Positions 5,801 through 6,915 of a stretch of DNA of 6,915 nt are shown piece by piece (within the stretch, counting starts at the first letter, position 1; each line of letters opens with the position of its first letter). The stretch comes from Planctomycetota bacterium (lineage in GTDB: Bacteria; Planctomycetota; Planctomycetia; Pirellulales; UBA1268): positions 1-6,915 of the forward strand of contig QWPO01000047.1 in the NCBI GenBank assembly GCA_003669255.1, given 5' to 3'. The position numbers and the translations under genes are program-made. The notes under the pieces are model-generated. The model saw only the letters and a list, made by a program, of their open reading frames with translations, was not told where the DNA came from and searched no databases.

Positions 5801-6915
5801 AACCAGTCCGAGCGCACAGGCACGGCGCAGGGCGATTCACGACGTCACACGGCAGGACTTCCGACGGGAGAAGCTCTGGAGTGTTCTTCACGACGACGAG
5901 GCCCTCGCCCCACACGAAGAGTTTCTCTTCCAACTCCTCGACGACTGCAACCTCATCCTCTCGCTCGGGAACGACTCGTATCTCACGATCCATCCGGAGC
6001 TGCTCGACGATCTCGATCGCGAGACGGACCAGGCGCTTTTCAAGCAATGGGAAGAGGCCCGGCCCGGGCAGCACCAAGGCACCCTCGTCAATCACAGCTT
6101 CGTGATTCATGACACGGGCAAAGGACTCCTGCTCGGTCGGAATGCGTTTCAGCAGGTTGTCGCGGCTGTGGCCAGGGGGATGGATTGGCACCTGCCGTGT
6201 CGACTGTTTTTCGGGGGAGATGAACGCGAGCATCCGCAGACTTGGGGCGGGCCTGTTTCTCTCATCGCATCGACAGATGGTGAAGTTCTGCGAGAAGAGG
6301 AGGTGTCGGGCGCGGGGCCATTCACACGGTCGAGTCACTTTTGGCGGGACGGCTTTCAGGTGGCGTGGGTCTCAAGGGCGTCAAAAAAGCGAATGGAGTC
6401 GACGGTCGCCAGTTTGTCCGACTTCCGAGTTCCAGAAGTCCTCACCCTCCGCATGGAATGGCGACATTTCTCTGAAGAGAGCGGCTTCCGCGGTGGGATC
6501 TTCGTCCAAATGCTCTGTGCCGACGAGAAGGCCAAGGGCGAGCGACTACGGGAGTTTCTTTTCGGCGCCCCGGGGGAAACGGTGGTTAAGCCAGTGCGAG
6601 CGGCGCAGTCGAACCGGCATCCGGCTCCACTTCGGTACTATCGCCTCGATGGGGAGAAACCCGATCTTGTCATCGACGACTACCGGCCCGAGGGCCTCGA
6701 TCCCGAGCGCGTTCGGGCCCTTCGGGGCGTCGGTCAGCCGGGGTGGCTGCGGGCAGAAGGGCCCAAGAGCATGGTCCGCTATGACGTCGCGATCTCGTAC
6801 CGGCGGAGGTCTTCGGAAGCGTTCGTAAAGACTCTTCATCGGGCACTCGAGGCCCGCGGGCTTCACTGTTATTTCGACCAGTTGCAGCTCACGGGGGATC
6901 GCCATCGCGCCGATC
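2889..6915 (+). CDS. FGE-like/LRR/Roc-COR GTPase/TIR fusion receptor, 3'-partial at window edge
   Basis: One frame of 1342 codons from ATG 2889 (strong ribosome binding site) runs without a stop to the right edge. Domains: FGE-sulfatase fold about 32-295; linker 296-371; eight LRRs 382-584; Roc about 628-815, with Walker A GSGRCGKTT (639-647) and DFGGQ (710-714), but TGPKP (805-809) where a G4 motif would be expected; COR about 875-1055, with YLHECGRLFFLE (939-950), VILDQKW (957-963) and IHPELL (1034-1039); an unnamed conserved region about 1060-1285 ending in GQPGW; and TIR from 1299 (DVAISYRR), cut by the window about 45 residues in. It lies 248 bp after a diverged paralogue in the same orientation. 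No signal peptide or membrane segment is visible. Inference: the FGE-like fold and LRRs sense a ligand, Roc-COR switches or oligomerises, and TIR executes. Whether the TIR is complete cannot be seen. Domain order is sure; an immune role is inferred. Confidence 0.92.
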   Translation, partial: MQDEIALNGQPADADEFLLPLPVPAGEPARSMRFRRIPAGAFRMGARSGVVNEEPVHRVVVPYDFWLGTFVVSQAEYAAVVHGLGLEGQLRADGESWTAEPSHFAGRPDHPVEKVSWRDAALWCHALTGELQARGHKVICRLPSEIEWEYACRAGTETVYWCGDDESDLAKVAWFDEDRKKAGMHGTHPVVSIPAIDTPPGQGFGLYGVYGNVDEWCLDAWDPDGYRLMTGHARDNRPGSSSAAIEAEFTSDSGRVFRGGAWNYPAGGCRSASRGGGKPSGRYDNRGFRVCVAIDKESENHQVRGGPSSVAENADRCGGVALKRPASDAASHLFGIAAGSSPVTDVRRNLDFAACIPTIVVGALYSDQPCGHQKLDFSRFTSLTHLCLWGLDDLEEIEGLPESLERLDLRGCEKLRSITGMKLPRLETLDLGGCVGLPGLPKGLEAPALRWLHLDGCAGIANCVDTIDALHALLKAATSLEELTLEECHWLETLRLPDQSKNPYVASIGDPRFPERHLKKLALRGCTELKELPDLDGYPWLHHLDLRGCSELEEMPRFHVDEADGRPTGLRTLYATGCDKMRTFCGLDIRRVHRGESTAAIGESTAAGEKVNVAEQFRTLSTLAADPAELRMAKVLFLGSGRCGKTTVSKALRWSRYSDEERARLAETEANPCPLGGQRSTANIRLDTLGMTRKAPSTSTPVETDVHLWDFGGQEIYHNTHRLFASEGAVFVIVTTSPEEWKRRVDDDIEHGHTLGLTEEQFRRENAYRELAYWLDYVWEARGLRDRSLDMSDPQRAPRVLIVFTGPKPVGGTSVKQFLRKQAGRYGSLIGDGIAVEEADICESFKLGRNPMVDIDQWISKHAAGVSDELGVRVPKLYKALAEDCTKLARGELRAATPSRPALGKKLDGQGWLDLVRSHDETTRTDRERGEISRGAARYLHECGRLFFLERLRESTVILDQKWGVELVYRVTSPSAQARRRAIHDVTRQDFRREKLWSVLHDDEALAPHEEFLFQLLDDCNLILSLGNDSYLTIHPELLDDLDRETDQALFKQWEEARPGQHQGTLVNHSFVIHDTGKGLLLGRNAFQQVVAAVARGMDWHLPCRLFFGGDEREHPQTWGGPVSLIASTDGEVLREEEVSGAGPFTRSSHFWRDGFQVAWVSRASKKRMESTVASLSDFRVPEVLTLRMEWRHFSEESGFRGGIFVQMLCADEKAKGERLREFLFGAPGETVVKPVRAAQSNRHPAPLRYYRLDGEKPDLVIDDYRPEGLDPERVRALRGVGQPGWLRAEGPKSMVRYDVAISYRRRSSEAFVKTLHRALEARGLHCYFDQLQLTGDRHRAD
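2982..3773 (+). other. FGE-sulfatase (C-type-lectin fold) domain at the N-terminus of the fusion protein
   Basis: Landmarks of the family appear in order: IPAGAFRMG (37-45), EEPVH (53-57), DHPVEKVSW (109-117), RLPSEIEWEYACRAGT (141-156), YGNVDEW (210-216), VFRGGAW (256-262) and RGFRV (286-290). The domain is full length. In true FGE the C-terminal motif carries two catalytic cysteines spaced CxxxxC. Here the first position is Tyr264 and only Cys269 remains, so formylglycine-generating chemistry is unlikely and a binding role is more plausible. The segment 3654-3761 resembles variable regions of diversity-generating-retroelement targets, although ordinary members of the family share this motif. 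Confidence 0.9.
4032..4640 (+). other. Eight cysteine-marked leucine-rich repeats in the fusion protein
   Basis: Repeats start at about residues 382, 403, 425, 448, 478, 517, 540 and 569. The working consensus is LxxLxLxGCxxLxxLP. The GC-type cysteine is present in seven of the eight (412, 434, 457, 488, 526, 549, 578); the first repeat has Leu instead. Most units are 21-30 residues; the fifth carries an insert of about ten extra residues. This short, GC-marked form resembles LRRs of plant TIR-NBS-LRR proteins. The end of the last repeat is recognisable at the left edge of the window in the upstream paralogue. Confidence 0.85.

Noticed and set aside
5199..6338. Long open frame of 379 codons on the - strand
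   Set aside because: It lies opposite the COR and post-COR parts of the fusion gene, which are supported by homology to the first gene. Long antisense frames are common in GC-rich coding DNA, and the translated product shows no domain.
6109..6828. Open frame of 239 codons on the + strand in another frame; considered as evidence of a frameshift in the second gene
   Set aside because: The original frame stays open here and keeps similarity to the first gene (RMEWxH, GGIFVQML, GQPGW, DVAISYRR), so no frameshift is needed.

Overview
The window reads as part of a GC-rich bacterial genome (about 60% G+C or a little more by eye). It holds two very large genes, both on the + strand, separated by 248 bp. 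Both edges of the window cut through a gene. The combination of Roc-COR GTPases, TIR domains, leucine-rich repeats and formylglycine-generating-enzyme-like (FGE-sulfatase) domains in giant proteins fits a Planctomycetota-type genome best. Cyanobacteria and other lineages with complex signalling proteins are possible, and no taxonomic marker is present.

Layout. Positions 1-2640 hold the 3' part of a Roc-COR-TIR protein. Its reading frame is open through the left edge. The first residues in the window align with the last leucine-rich repeat of the second gene, so the true start and most of an LRR block lie upstream. Positions 2641-2888 are intergenic: a perfect 16-bp palindrome lies just after the stop and a strong Shine-Dalgarno sequence just before the next start. 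From 2889 to the right edge (6915) one uninterrupted frame of 1342 codons encodes, in order, an FGE-sulfatase/C-type-lectin-fold domain, a linker, eight cysteine-marked LRRs, a Roc GTPase domain, a COR domain, an unnamed conserved region and the start of a TIR domain. I translated this frame codon by codon and found no stop or frameshift.

How the parts may work together. The two genes are diverged tandem paralogues. Walker A, the DFGGQ switch, the COR landmarks, a GQPGW linker and the TIR start match closely, while the rest has diverged. The architecture is that of an NLR-like switch: an N-terminal ligand-binding fold and LRRs as sensor, Roc-COR as nucleotide-dependent switch, and TIR as a probable NAD-cleaving effector. 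The FGE-like domain has lost one of the two catalytic cysteines of true FGE. Its C-terminal segment resembles the variable region of diversity-generating-retroelement target proteins. A clonally diversified or ligand-sensing immune receptor is therefore a reasonable hypothesis. No reverse transcriptase or template repeat lies in this window. The immune role is inference.
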